Assembly (NCBI GenBank): GCA_033002965.1
Contig: JAURVB010013846.1
Coordinates: forward strand, 102,322 to 166,321
Origin: Piper betle
Lineage: Eukaryota > Streptophyta > Magnoliopsida > Piperales > Piperaceae
Direction: 5' to 3'
Length of the DNA stretch: 64,000 nucleotides
Below are positions 48,257 through 62,017 of the stretch, one piece after another. Within the stretch, counting starts at the first letter, position 1; each line of letters begins with the position of its first letter. The notes under the pieces were generated by a model. That model was not told the origin of the DNA, ran no database searches, and saw nothing but the letters and a program-made list of their open reading frames with translations. Position numbers and translations under genes: made by a program.

Positions 48257-49703
48257 TATATAATTTGAAAGGTGTATACTTAGTTAGGGGCGGAAGGTTC
48301 CACTCTGAAAGCTCAACAAAGAAAAAAGTATATATACCTAATTGATGTTACTGCAGAGCTAACTAAGAGTATATAAATTAAAGCGTCCATTGGGTGAGCC
48401 GGAGACCTAATTAAAGGTACCAGGTAACTAACTAAAATCATATAAATTAGAGAGGCAATTGGTGAGCTAGGGCAGATAAGTTTTTTGCCCCAAAGTGTGA
48501 TCCGAAGGCCTGAATCAATTCTTTTCAAAATAAAAAATATAAAAACCCTACCCCCATGCCTAATGCCGCCGGACCATAGCCATGCGGCCTTGGCCTTATG
48601 TGGCAGTGCGTCGATCGAATCTGGCCGGTCCCAGCCAAATATGGCCACATTTAAAAAAAACAAATATTGGCCAATGGCGAGTTCATGCCAAGGCCGATTG
48701 GGCTTAGCGCCGTCGATTGGAACTCACTGCCGTTGACACACGGAAAGAAGGGGTGGTTTTTCTTTCATTAAATCTATGCCGTCCTTGTGACCTAGATAAA
48801 AGTTTGGGACATAAAATTCTTTGGGCCTTTAGACATGAGAACAACCTTTCCCTATAAATTATTTAAATATGATATAAAAGTACAAAATAATTTTTTGTCA
48901 ATTGTCATATCAAGGTAGTGTGGGGCGACCAAATGATATGAAGTGGAAAAGAATTGTCGCAAGATTTGCTTAACATGCTCATCTAGCAAGAAGGTTAAAA
49001 CAAACGACGCAATTACTTAAAACTTGTCATTTCTTGTTTTTAATGTGTTTAGCCAAAGAAAACAAAAATTGTAAGGAACTTTCACCTGAGAACCACTGGA
49101 GGAAGTCACGTTTTTTTCTTTGAAATTCTTTGGCCTTACAGCTAATACCGGACTTAATTTGAGCCACGTTAGAAGCATATAACTTCGCAACCGTTAGCCC
49201 ATAACATCTACACAAGAAAGCAGTCCTCTTAGTAATAACAAAAGCAGACAACTTAATTTTTCAAAAAAATAAAGAGACCCTTTAATGACAAAAGCTAATC
49301 TCTATTCTCTACCTCTAACTTATCACTTCCAATCCGCGAGTGATAAAAATCCTGTCAATCCAGCGTAATTGAACTTAAAATGAGGTGTTGACGACGCTCC
49401 AACAATACATGAAAACTAAATGTTACAAGAATCTTATGAATTACCAAATCTCAAAAGACCAGAAACCAACTTTATACATGCACACCAATAATGTTTACAT
49501 ATGATACGATATGTCCACCTAATGTTGGAAGCTCATAAACCGAAGTACCACATCTCCGAAACAAACACAATACATCAATTCATATACCTGAATCCCTCAT
49601 CCGTGCAAAGAGATATCACATGATCTAGATGAGCAAGTGACTTCCTGTAACATTTTTTGGACTCATAAACTGAAGAGTAATTCATTCAATGGCTTCTGGA
49701 ATT
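47926..49703. other. AT-rich intergenic DNA
   Basis: It contains a long TA tract (about 48221-48262) and a segment at 48470-48760 that includes TTTTTTGCCCCAAAGTGTGA, reminiscent of the left end of the hairpin element at 37720. No exon was recognised. The part nearest 49703 is the 3' side of the PLAC8 gene. Confidence 0.5.
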
Positions 49704-52700
49704 CTAGACTCCACGAGCCATTGACTGCTCCGCAGGTGGAATCATAACTAGGACAGAACGACTATTGAAACCAGGATGAGGCAGACGGCGGCGCAGTTCT
49801 CTTGCTTCCTGGCAAAGAGAGATTCTGTGACAGCAGAAGTGAGTTGCAAAGTCGCATGCTGTTTCACACTGTTCACGCTGCACATCATCCTCTATCATGC
49901 TGCCACAGCATCCACATGATCTCACTAAGGCTTCACAACTCCCCTGTTTTATCATAGAAATCATAGAAATAGAATTAGAGAAGAGTTTTTTTGGGGAATG
50001 TTCGACTTCATTTCATAGAACAATTACTATCTACAATAGTGAATTGCAAAAGCATCATGTTTACTTCCATCGTCAAGTCATTCAATAAATGTTGTGTTTG
50101 TATTAATAGCAAATATTCAAAGCCTGCACTTTGCATGATAATGTAATTCATTCATGAAATTTCACTCAGAATTTTATCGGAACCATGTACATGTCTAACA
50201 GTTGCAGACGTACATCTAGATGTTTACCTTACAAAAAATTACACAGTCACGTACTTGGAGCACGGAAACTGAACTTATCATAATTTGTGAAATTTCCAAC
50301 TAACTCAATAGACCTAGTGACCATCCAAACAGCAACATCTAAAAATGACAATGCAAATGTATAAAACTAAATAAAGATACAATAATCCATGAAAAAAACA
50401 ACAACAACTTGCCTCAAGATTGAACTTCCTGCGAATTGCAGTGCGGCTAGGATATGAGAACCATGGAGCCAGACAGTTCCAACCAAATAGACAATTCCCC
50501 AGTACATAAAGGCCAGTATAGGACAGGCAATGGTTCTCAAATGTGCCCGGACCAGAGGTTAACCTTTCAACATTGCTACCATACAGCACACAGGGAGCAA
50601 AACTTCCCAAAAGACCTAAATGAATTTGAAATAGTTAGCAACAGAATACCCAATGATGACTGGCTTGTATAAATCAGAAACTGATTACACAATCATAAGA
50701 TAGATTTAAGCCACACTATTTATTGCGGAAAATATGGCTTCAACCATAATTATAATCACCACAGAAATGGCACTCACACAGCCCTAATATCTAATATGCA
50801 TGCATGCAAATGTGCATATATTAAGATCAATGGGATTTCAGCAAAAGGCAAAGCTCGAGCAGAAGGTTATAATCTTCCCCTCGATCAAGAAAACAACCTT
50901 AGTGACGGCCAAAAAACCAAACAAGTACAGAACCAATGTCAAACACAAACCTGGTCCAAGAACATTTAAAAAAAGGATTATACAATGTTCTCCTACATTT
51001 TCAGCCCAGGAAAGAAAATTGTAAGCAATCTTTATACCAAAGGCCATCATTCACCCAAATAAGATTTTATCAGCAAGTTCTTTACCAAAGCCATGAGCAT
51101 CACATTTTATCATTTAAGAACTGATTCTTTATCTGCAAAGTTTTCTACCAAAGACAGTTATTCAAAAAAGACAAAAAAGCAGAAACATAAACAATCACCA
51201 CAAAATTCCCCTTATTGTTGCCAAAATTTCAAACCTACCATAATTTAGTCAACCAAATCAGTCAAATCTAAGCATCTGACGGGAAAAATGGCAGTCCCAA
51301 AGTACAAAACGCAATTTGAAAAATTGAAGTTAGAAATGTATGAACTTTCAGATCACTGCTGTAAGACTCATCGCTTCCCAATAACAATGCCTTCCCCAGG
51401 TCTGCCATCCACCCACTCACCATCGATGCATTCTTAATTGTAACGATGCATTCATAATTGGAATGATGGGCGCAGACATAGGCAGAGCGATTGCAGGGAC
51501 AACCAAGAAATTATTTGCCACCACCACCGGAAAGGGCTGTGATGATTCTGTCTTAGAAAGAAGAAGAATTGCCTCCTCCGACTTGGCCATAGAAAACAAG
51601 CTAGTGAAAACCTGGTGGTCAGCTTTTATCGTAGCAATCAATACTCATTTCACACCACATAGATCCAACCTACTGCATCTGACTCCAGATATCAATACCT
51701 CACATATATTTGATGCCTTCACCATATATGTTCTAAAGAAAAAACAATCAAGCCCGAATTCCGTCTACATCTGTTTTCAATAATCTTTTCGGATATACTT
51801 GGATTATTTATGAACATCTATCCCAATCTAACAAACAAATCAAATCAAATAAGATAAATACTTTGTCGCTTTACAATAAGATACATTGTAATTCTAAGAG
51901 TTAACCAAGTAAATGAAAATTTTATTTTCTGTTAAGAGGAGTATATTTTTATAAAGGGATAAAAATTACTTAGCTCCCCTTGATCGAGTCAAATCAACAC
52001 CGAGTTCCCCTCCTATTTAAAAGCCATTACCTAACACCCTTCAAATTTAACATCATTAAAAAACCATTAAGTGCTTATGAGCGAAAATTATACAACCTAT
52101 AAAGTGATAAAATTGGATGATTTGACCAAGTCAGGAGGAGTTAAGGGATTTTTACTGTTAATAAAATATGACCTACTAGGATTAGATATGGATCGGATTA
52201 GCCTAAGTCCAGATCTGAACAAAATTTGTTCATATATATTACAAATACCCAAATTCTCTAAATCCAAATCCAAATCCAATCAAATTCCTAGTCAAAATAT
52301 TCCAATATCAGATATGGAATTCATCTCTAACCCACAACTCACCATACACTTGTGGACACACTCACACAACAAATACTCTTCATCTAGCCCTTGGGAAAAC
52401 CACCTCACACCCACAATAACACCACCCAAGTATGAAAGCTTTGTTTATTCTTAACAAAGATCATGCCATTTATAGGAAAAATGTACTCATTTAATTCCAC
52501 GTTATTTCACTAAATTTGGCCATTTGCACATTGGGCCTCTGAGGTTCCTTCCAACTTCCTTAAGATAATCATTATAACGTAAACCAATTCATCGTTTTAC
52601 CAACAATTCTTGATTGAAATTAAATACAAATGGGGAACTTTTTCACCATATCTATCAGTGAAATATTTGGCAAAATTCATCAAGACAATTTTAAATCAAA

Positions 52701-53890
52701 GCAGTAGCAATGGAGGGTTATACCACTGTTGTTTGGCCTATTTATCGAGCATTATTTCATAATTGCACTTATAAGACTATAAAAGCTCAACTTAATCTCC
52801 AACCCTAATTTTCCCGTTCTCACTACTCGCACCTCTTAAACGGAAAACTGACCACCCCCTGCTTCCACCAATCACAGCCCTAGTTGGGGATTATTCTATC
52901 ATCCTCCACTCTTGACATTGATCATCCTCATCTTTTCACCTATCTTCCGCTACAACTACCCTCTCACCATTCAGATGGCATATTCAACATGGGTTTCACT
53001 CTTTCGAGTTTACATTCGAATTCATAGTACCCAGATACCTTTCATATCTCAAAGTTTTGATAGGATATAGACTGGAAGTGGTCCAATCAATATCCAATTC
53101 GAATGGATAGTATTTTATTTAAAAACAAAATGAAAAAGGATTAAATTTCTATTTATTTGATTAGGGCATAGGATAACAATTCATCTTTCTTTAAAGAGGC
53201 CGAAAATAACATTTACTTGATCCAGATTGTTGGCTAGACAGTTTCAGATTATAAAAAAAATCTAATTAATGTTTAGAAGCTTGGAATTCTTTATAGCTTG
53301 TGTGATAATAACTTACAAAATAAATAATTGACAGGACGGCTGAAATTTTCGAACTACTTAATGTTGATTGAATTGAAGTTAATAAAAAACAAATTTTTGT
53401 CAGCTCTCTACCAAAGCCATAAACATAAAAAAAAATCACCCAAGGAAGTACAAGCAATTAATAAAAACAGCCAATCACACAAAGTTCCTAATAATTGTCG
53501 CCAATCCCGGCAAATCTACCATGAATTAGTCAATCGATCAAAATCAGACACAGTCACCACGTAAGACAGACAAACAAAGCACAAAAATCGTCAGATTGGG
53601 GAGCTAGAAACCGTACAGACTTCCAGATCACTGCTGCAAAACTCGTCGCTGCGGCCGAGGCAGGCGACGGTGGAGGAATTCCACTGGGATCTGCCGACCG
53701 GCTCCCCGATCACGCTGCCCCGCCCCAGCGGCAGCCCGTCCGCCGTCCACCCCACCGCCGCCGGCGCGTACGCAGTCGGATCGAAGGCGGGGGCGGCCGG
53801 GAGCTTCTTCGCTTCCACCACCTCCGGCGGCGGCGGCGGCGAGGATTCCGGCGGAGTGAGAAGAGGGGCGGACTCCTCGGGATTGGCCAT
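49704..53890 (-). CDS. PLAC8-domain protein, cell number regulator 8-like
   Basis: Three exons on the minus strand, 53890-53617, 50615-50413 and 49943-49704, give 238 residues with consistent phases (1, then 0). The N terminus is acidic and proline-rich (MANPEESAPLLTPPESS). The PLAC8 cysteine blocks follow: ACLGRSDEFCSSDLEVCLL, GSFAPCVLYGSNVERL, then GNCLFGWNCLAPWFSYPSR, and SCEALVRSCGCCGS with CETACDFATHFCCH and LCQEARELRRRLPHPGF. Proteins of this plant group (CNR8, FW2.2 relatives) are small cysteine-rich membrane proteins tied to organ size or metal handling; the role here is not known. Intron 1 is 3.0 kb. Intron 2 uses a GC donor (GAG|GCAAGT) with a normal AG acceptor. No frame damage. 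Confidence 0.93.
51338..51590 (-). pseudogene. Decayed duplicate of PLAC8 exon 1 inside intron 1
   Basis: Starting at 51590 the minus strand encodes MAKSEEAILLLSKTESSQP, which parallels MANPEESAPLLTPPESSPP of the real exon 1, then a diverged stretch and a stop at 51417. Beyond that, in another frame, GSDESYSSDLKV (about 51348-51385) matches GRSDEFCSSDLEV at the end of exon 1. The flanking intron sequence (about 51060-51337) also resembles 53390-53610. This is therefore a segmental duplication of exon 1 and its donor side, now frame-broken. It lacks the PLAC8 cysteines and a usable donor. Confidence 0.7.
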
Positions 53891-53939
53891 GGACGCGCTT
53901 ACACACACGGAGCGAGTGGTGTCGGTTGGGGGCCGGAAT

Positions 53940-53946
53940 TTATATA
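53940..53946 (-). promoter_or_regulatory. Probable TATA box of the PLAC8 gene
   Basis: The minus strand reads TATATAA about 50 bases upstream of the ATG at 53890. That implies a very short 5' UTR of about 20-25 bases and supports the chosen start codon. Confidence 0.5.
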
Positions 53947-55398
53947 CGAGTTTGAGGTCGGGTAGTCGGTACTCATTTCGGACATCACCATAGACTTTTC
54001 AACTGTTGACTTTTGGGCCTCATCATCCATAATGGAAATTCTTCAATCAAATTATTTCAACTTTTAAGGGCGGAAAAAATGCACGCCTGTCTCTTCTTTC
54101 TATAACTAATTAAGTCAATTTTTTTTAATTATAATTAATATCTATTTATATTTTTTAACGTAAAAAATATAAATAAGAATGCACATATATTATAATTTGT
54201 AATATATTATTTTATTAAATATTGTATTATAATTGGTACCACCTGATTGTACCTCGTATACCTTATATCCGACATATTATATACCATTTTCAAATCTCAT
54301 ACGATATAAGTTTTCTTATTATATTAATTTATATCTGATTTTTTAATATGATTTTTTTATAAAATTTGAGGTTTTTTAAAAAATATGGTATTTTAACCCG
54401 TATTTAATAAAATATTGATAATAAAATATATTTTTTGTATTAAATAAAATATTTTATTTATAATTTTAAAATATTATTGAACCTAATGCGACGAAGTTGA
54501 ACCAAATATACCTATATTTACATTTAATACTATGGTAAATCCCGTATGGTAACTTATAGAGTATTTAAAACTATAGGTATACATAGTTAAAGATATATTA
54601 AATTAATTAAAATTTTATTTTTATTTACATTTATTATATTTGTAATTATTTTTAACATTTTTCGTATAAAAGACTAACACCTTATTTCTATAATCACTGC
54701 CTATATTTTTTTCTTAAATTTTTTATGTTAATTAGTGTAAACAATAAAAATCACTATTTTGAAAGATACTTTAATAAATAAACGTTAGTTCAAAATTTAA
54801 GATTCATATGCCTTTTAGTTAAAAATTTTTTTTACAGATAATTTGGTAATGAATTTTAAAAATATTATCAATATAATTAATTTATTAATTTTTATCAATA
54901 GTCCACTTAATTAATTGGTCAAACAAAAAAATATTTATATTTTGATTCGATCATAATCGCCTGACCGTATTAAGTCATAAATCTTGATTTGGTCGTTTAA
55001 TCCCTCTTTTGATTCAATCAAACCTGAGAATAGGTCAGATCACTTAGCATATCAATCCAGAAGGTTGGAAATAATATATTGCTAGACGAGGTTAATACTT
55101 CCATAGTCTTAGTTGGACGTTCCTTTACATCCATCTAAGTAGATGCTGACGTGGCTGGAGTCACTTTATCCTCTAGCAACATTTTCGTGGTCATCCACGA
55201 CCAAACTAGTAACAAATATGCTATTCTAATTTTTAATAATGCTATCAAAAAAAGATCGGTGCTGTAGCACATTAATCATGCTTCGTGAATCCTGCATGTA
55301 TTTAAGTACGTGGATGTTGATTTATTGTTGCAAAGGCTATAGTAAACTCGTTGTAGTACTATTTTTATTATATTAGATCACCTTAATTTATGGACTTT
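53947..55398. other. AT-rich intergenic DNA with a copy of the dispersed repeat
   Basis: No exon was seen. The part 54640-55000 resembles the AT-rich repeat at 11640-12110 and 16239-16640 (AATTTGGTAATGAATTTTAA and the following ATAATTAATTTATTAATTTT words). The remainder is low-complexity AT sequence. Confidence 0.45.
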
Positions 55399-55403
55399 GA
55401 AGG

Positions 55404-55881
55404 TGTTGGATGTTGGATATAAATATATACATCAATTTAGAATTGTATCATGTATTATTATTTAAGTTTGGCCTAAATTTAATTAATTTATTAAAGTTAA
55501 GTATTTATGGGTCATAAATAAATATGTGTAATTGATACTATTTTCATAATTTTTTTATGATTGCTCAAATTGAAATTATGATATTAAGGTTATAAATAAA
55601 GAGGTTATAATCTCTAAATTTATATGTAGTTTTCATTCTGGCATTTTATCGTCCAAAAACTTTGGTATTGAAAACTAGTATTGAATTTAGAAGATCATAA
55701 TCATAAAAAGAGAAGAATCAATTTTCTTTTATGGGTTCTGGTATGCTTCCGCTATATAATTTTATTTACTTGATAATTTGATATGAAGAAGAATAAAGTT
55801 TTATGACGATGGTTTTATCATTTATAGAATTTGGTTAAATTTAAAATTTTGTTTTAAGTTTAAGTTATTAAAATTCTAACA
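55404..55881 (+). repeat. 5' LTR of the copia element
   Basis: Aligned by eye with 60545-61013 throughout. Its first bases are duplicated (TGTTGGATGTTGGATA against TGTTGGACATA in the 3' copy), so the exact start is 55404 or 55411. The near match of flanking 5-mers favours 55404. Confidence 0.85.
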
Positions 55882-56201
55882 AGTAGTCTAAGAGATAACT
55901 TCATATTATATCATTGAAGATTAATTTGATTTATGTTTGATTTATTGATTTATTGTCCATATTTGATTACTGCATTGAGATTCATTTATGATAATAAATA
56001 TGAGACAATTATCAAGCTTTCATGTGAATAATAAATCGGCCCAAAGAATATTTATTATTTGTTAGGATTTATTGCCTATATTTGATTATTGTGCTGAGAG
56101 TACCACTTACAAATTAATATTTCTGTCCAAAGACTAAATATTAATGTTGTGCTAGACATCTATTGATGAGATTAACCATTATTTGAATTATTAATCTTAT
56201 A

Positions 56202-56713
56202 ATGAGCATGTCGTTTTGTTCTATGGATTTAGTTAATCAAGCTGCTTATATGATTTCTGCCAATATTAATTCAGTTCCAATGCTTAAAGATAATTTTAAG
56301 GATTGGAAAGAAAGCGTGATGATCGTTCTCGCCTGCATGGATCTTGGTCTTGCGTTAGGGACTGAACAACCTGCTTCTTTTATGGATAAAAGTTCCATTG
56401 AGGAAAAAAAGGATATTGAGAAGTGAGAACGTTCAAATCGCATTAGTCTTATGATCTTGAAAAATATTTTATAAAAAACGATAAGGCTGAAAGAAGTACA
56501 CTTTTGTTGAACTTGATTTCAATAAAGTTTAAAGGCAAAACAAACATGAGAGAGTACATCTTAGAAATGTCAAATATTGCTTCAAAACTAAAAGCACTAA
56601 AGTTAGAGCTATCTAAAGATTTACTTGTACATTTAGTTTTAATTTTTCTTTCGACACAATTTAGTAAATTCAAGGCCAGTTATAACTGCCAAAGGGACAA
56701 ACAGACTTCTTAA
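56202..56713 (+). pseudogene. Copia gag remnant
   Basis: Two open pieces in different frames (56202-56426 and 56504-56713) encode a gag-like protein: NFKDWKESVMIVLACMDLGL, then MREYILEMSNIASKLKAL, both typical of plant copia capsid regions. A stop and a frameshift lie between them. Confidence 0.75.
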
Positions 56714-59700
56714 TGAACTCATTTCTTATGGTGTCCAAGAAGAAAAAGGTTGAAGTAAGAACAGGTTAAAAGTGCTCACTTGGCTAGTACCTGTCAGGAC
56801 AAAAATAAGAAGAGAAAAAGGTTAAGGCGGCTGATAATGATTCACACAAGCAATAGAAAAATAAAGAAATCAGGTTTCTTGCTATTTCTTTTATGGTGAA
56901 CCTGGACATATGAAGAAGAAATGCACTAAGAATCACGCTTGACGTATAAAGAAAAGTCTATTTCTTAATTTTGTTTGTTTTGAGGTTAATTTAGCTTCAG
57001 TACCAAGACACGCTTAGTGGCTAGATTCAGGTGCTACTACTCACATAAGTATGTCAATGTATAGTTGCCTGAATCGCTGAAAACCAAATGATGCTGAAAG
57101 ATTCATTTATGTGGGTGATGTCAATTATAGTTGAAGTAATAGGGATGTTTAGATTATTATTAAAGACATGATATTATTTGGATTTGAAAGAGACATATGT
57201 AGTACCATCTTTTAGATGGAATTTGATTTCTATTTTTATATTGGACAAATCTGGTTACTCTTGTTCATTTAAAAATAATAAGTTTAATCTTTTCTAAATT
57301 CAAATATTGTGGGTACAAGTTCATTCTCTTTTATGGTAATCTATATTTATTTGATACTATTGCATCTTTTAATAAAACTTTGCATGTGGGTTTAAGTTGT
57401 ACGAAAAAGAAAATTAACCAATGGGAATTTTACTTTACTCTGGCATAAGCGTTTAAGACACATTTTTAAACAAAGAATTGAATGAGTTATGTCAGATAAA
57501 ATTTTTGATTCTCTTAATTTATCATATCTTTAAGTTTGTATTAAGTGAATGAAGGGAAAACAAACAAATATAAAGAGACTAGGTGCCGATAAATCTTCAA
57601 GTGTCTTAGAACTAATACATATAGATATTTGTTGGCCATTTCTTATGGCTTCTTGGAATGGTTAATAATATTTTATTATGTTCATAGACGACTATTCTAG
57701 TAATGATTACCTTTATCTCTTTCATGATAAGTTTTAAGCATTGGACGTATTTAAGGCATATAAGGCTGAAGTTGAAAACCAACTTGACAAAATTATTAAG
57801 GCTATCAGATCTAATCGTGGTGGTAGATACTATGGTAGATATGATGGATTAGGTGTATAATGTCTAGGACTATTTGCCAAATTCCAAGAAGAGTGCGAAA
57901 TTATCCTACAATACACAATGCCAGATACTTTTACCATGAATGGTGTTGCTGAGAGATGAAATCAAACATTAAAAGACATGGTGAGAAGTATGATTATTCA
58001 TATTATTTTACCTAATTCACTTTGGGGTGAGGCACTAAAGAAAGTAGCATATTTTCTTAATAAAGTACTGACAAAGGCAACAGTTAAGACACCTTATGAA
58101 TTATAAACTGGAAAATAACCCAGTATTAAGCATTCATGTATTTGGGTTTGTCCAGCTAAGGCAAGGCCTTAAAGGTCAAATGAAATAAAATTGGACTTAA
58201 GAACAATTAGTAGTTATTTTGTTGGGTATTCTGAACGGTCTATAGGGTATAAGTTTTATGATCCTACAATAAGGTCATTCTTTGAGACGAGAAATGCCTA
58301 ATTCTTTGAAGATGTTGAGTTTGAAGGGGAAATAAAATTAGAGATTTTGTCTTTGAAGAAGAATCTATTTCTCTTCATATGATTATTCTTGATAATAATC
58401 AAGATTATATTCCTAATGTTGTTCAAGAAACAATACCAGAATTACAAGACAATATCGAGATTCTCTAATCACAATCATTAAGTTATACTTGAAGAGGAAA
58501 ATCAACAACCTCAAGAGGAAATGCCATTGAGGAGATCCACAAGCGAAAGGAGAAATGCAATTTTAAATGATTATATCATATTTCTCCAAGAACATGAGGA
58601 TAACATTGGAATTATAGAAGATGATCTAATCAACTTTCATCAAGCCATGAAGAATTCTAATTCTCAAAAGTAGATTGATGCCATGAATGGAGAGATAAAG
58701 TCCATGAAAGCCAATGAAGTTTGGGATCTCTTTCCATTGCCTGAAGGTGCTGAAACCTATTGGTTGTAAATGACTATTTAAAACCAAAAAGGATTCAAAA
58801 GGTAATGTAGAAAGCTATAAGGCTCGTCTTGTTGTAAGAGAGATTTACTCAAAAGGAACACATCGATTATAATGATACTTTCTCTCCAATTTCATCAAAA
58901 GACTCATTAAGAATAATTACGGCATTAGTAACATATTTTGATATTGAGTTATATCAGATGGAGGTAAAGACTACGTTTCTAAATAGTGACATTAATGAAA
59001 CAATTTATATGGTGCGACCAGAAAATTTTGTATCGGGAGATTCAAAGAATATGGTTTGTAAAGTAAAGAAATTCATCTATGGACTTAAGCAAACTTCTCA
59101 TCAATGGTAGAATAAATTTCATCAAGTTATTCTCTCATTCAGTTTTGAGATGAATGTGATTGATGATTATATATATCATAAGTTTAGTAGGAGTAAGTAT
59201 ATTTCTATAGTTTTATATGTTGATGATATATTACTTGCCAGTAATGATATAAGCTTCTTGCACGACACCAAGAGATTTTTATAAAAGAAATTTGAAATAA
59301 AAGATCTTGGAAATGCGTATTTTGTATTAGGAATTCAAATACATCAGGATCGCTCTCGATGTATACTCGGATTATCACAGAAGACCTATATAGAAAAAGT
59401 GCTCAAGAGATTTGGCATGTAAGGTTGTAAACAAAGAGATACCCCTGTTTCTAAAAGAGACAAATTCAATATAAATCAATGCCCTAAAAATAACATAGAA
59501 GGAAAGGAAATGCAAAAGATTCCCTATACTTCAGCAGTAGGAAGTCTTATGTATACTTAAATATGTACGCGTCCAGATATTACTTATATTGTTGGAATGT
59601 TTAGCAGATATTTAAGTAATTTGGAATTCGATTATTGGAAAGTAGCCAATAAACCCATGAGGTATCTTAAGAGAATAAAACATTACATACTTACATATCG

Positions 59701-60544
59701 GAAGTCAGATCAACTTTAGATCATAGGGTATTTTGATTTTGATTTTGTTGGTTGTCAAGATAGTCATCGATATACTTCTGGCTATGTCTACCTGATTGCT
59801 GGAGGAGCTATTCTTGGAAGAGTGATAAGTAGACACTCATAGCTTCTTTCACCATGGCAACTGAATTCATAACTTATTATGAGGCATCCAATCAGGGAGC
59901 ATGGCTGCGGAATTTTGTCACAGGGTTGTGCAATGTTAATAATATTGAAAGACCACTTAAGTTATTTTGTGATAATCAGTCTGTAGTATCATATTCAAAT
60001 AACAACAAGAGCTCATAGAGATCAAGTTCCTTGTTGTGAAAGAAAGAGTTTAAAGTGGTAAAGTTTCGGTAAAATCACTATAGAGCATATTAGGATAAAT
60101 TCCATGGTTGCGGATCTGTTTACTAAAAGTTTACCGCCAAGGTTTTTCATAAGCATGTTGCTCATATGGGTGTTGTATCATTTAATGATATACTATTTTA
60201 GTGGGAGTTTATTTTGTTGCGGTATTTGGTTTATGCTTCACTCTTCCACTTTATTTTGGTGATCTCATCAAGTTGGACCAGTTGAAAATAGGTATGTTTA
60301 GATCAAATTATGTATAATTTTCACGTTATACATCCTCACTTGATATATGTCATTTAATTGTGTTGATGTATGTGACCTTGGATGAGTTTAATTACGATAC
60401 ATGTAATGAAAATCACTTTAATCCTATATTAACATTGATAAATGTGTGAAATTGTTATTTTGGAATAATAGCATAAGCTATTTTAGAGCAGTTATATAAA
60501 ATTATCTTTGTGTATATATATAGTTAAAGTGGGAGATTATTAAA

Positions 60545-61013
60545 TGTTGGACATAAATATATACATGAATATGAAATTGTATCATATGCTGTTATTTAAG
60601 GTTGGCTTAAATTCAATTGATCTATTAAAGTTAATTATTTATGGAAAATAAATAGAGGTGCGAAATTCAATGTGTAGATACTATTTTTATAATTTCTCTT
60701 TTATGATGGGTCAAATTGAAATTATAAAACTAAGGTTATAAATAAGGAGGCTATGATCCCTGAATTCATATGCAGTTTTTATTCTGGCATCCCATCACCT
60801 GAAAATTTTGGTTTTGAAAAATAGTATTGAATTTGGAAGTTCATAATCATAAAAAGAGAATAATTAATTTTCTTTTATAAATTCAGATATGTTTCTAATA
60901 TTTAATTTTATTTATTTGATGATTTGATACGAAGAAGAATAAAGTTTTATGATGATGGTTTTATCATTTATAAAATTTGGTTAAAGTTAAAATTTTGTTT
61001 TTAAGTTCTAACA
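60545..61013 (+). repeat. 3' LTR of the copia element
   Basis: Preceded by the polypurine tract AAAGTGGGAGATTAT and ending TTCTAACA. It differs from the 5' LTR at many positions, so the insertion is old. Confidence 0.88.
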
Positions 61014-62017
61014 TAAGGATGTAAGTATAACAAGTAGTTAAACTACGTAAATTTTGGTCATTTAGAGCAATGAGAGATCTTATATAGGGAGTTTGCTATA
61101 ACATTTATTATAGTAAATCCCTCTTTCGGAGGGAATAGATTTTTAGTAGCAAGGGTCGTTTAGGTATGTATTGCTTACAACTAGGGATGAGATCGAATAT
61201 CGAATATCTTTAAATCCAATCTAAAGTTAACCGGTTTATATCAATCTAGAATTAGCTTCAAATTTTTTAGATATATAATATATTTGAATTGTATGTGGAT
61301 TTGCGGTGATTCGAACCAAATAAGTAATATTTTATAAAAATAAAATTTAAAAATATTTAAAATAATATATTTTATCATCTTTTCTCAATTATTATATTGA
61401 AATCTATATTTATATTATTTTAATCACTTGGGTCAAATTTGGATTGAATACAAATTTTACAAATTCATATCAGATACGGACATAACAGCCGAGATACAGA
61501 CTTTACAAATTCAGATTGATTCGGGTTGGATTTGGGTTAGGATTTTCAAATTTAGATTGGATACAGCTATAGCACTATTCGTAGGCGTCGCCCAGATTTT
61601 TTGTCAATAACTTTCTAACCACATTCTGCCATTTTATCTGTCAAACTCCAAACAATAATATAGTTCGGGCTTAACAGCAGGGAATGAGATAAAAATTATG
61701 AGTAGCTCATACAATGTATCAACCGTTCCAATACTTATACAGAAAACCTTTTGCTTCCTCCGGATGTGTTTTATCTTTTCAGATATTTACCAACTAAAAA
61801 TTCTACTACAACATATACCATGCCAAAGGTAAAATTTGCCCAAAACCATACAGCTTCAATTCTTTCTGTAAGCAATGATCATGAGTTTGGTTGTCACAGC
61901 TGGAGATGAACCCCGATAACGATTTCCAGTTCACACTTCAGTGAAAAAACGAAGTCGTTTTACCAGAACAAAAGGACACAGGGAGATGTCTCCAGGTTCA
62001 TCATCAGGATAGTTGAT
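61014..62017. other. Intergenic DNA and 3' UTR of the taxilin gene
   Basis: The stretch 61180-61610 repeats words such as TCGAATATCGAATATC and TCGGGTTGGATTTGGGTT, typical of old plant intergenic repeats, with no coding evidence. Sequence from about 61650 is probably the 3' UTR of the minus-strand taxilin gene. Confidence 0.5.

Larger units (their letters stand above)
55404..61013 (+). mobile_element. Decayed Ty1/copia retrotransposon (5.6 kb)
   Basis: Two LTRs of about 470-480 bp (55404-55881 and 60545-61013) both begin TGTTGGA and end TCTAACA. Flanking 5-mers are GAAGG and TAAGG, a target duplication with one change. Domain order is gag, protease, integrase, RT, RNase H, which defines copia. 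Visible traces: a gag start near 56202, a damaged zinc knuckle near 56890 with its second Cys lost, protease WLDSGATTHIS near 57018, integrase [16 protein letters not shown] near 57943 with an internal stop, RT LYVDDILLASND near 59212, and RNase H EASNQGAWL near 59882. The polypurine tract AAAGTGGGAGATTAT lies at about 60526-60540. Many stops and frameshifts; inactive. The primer site is not recognisable. Confidence 0.9.
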
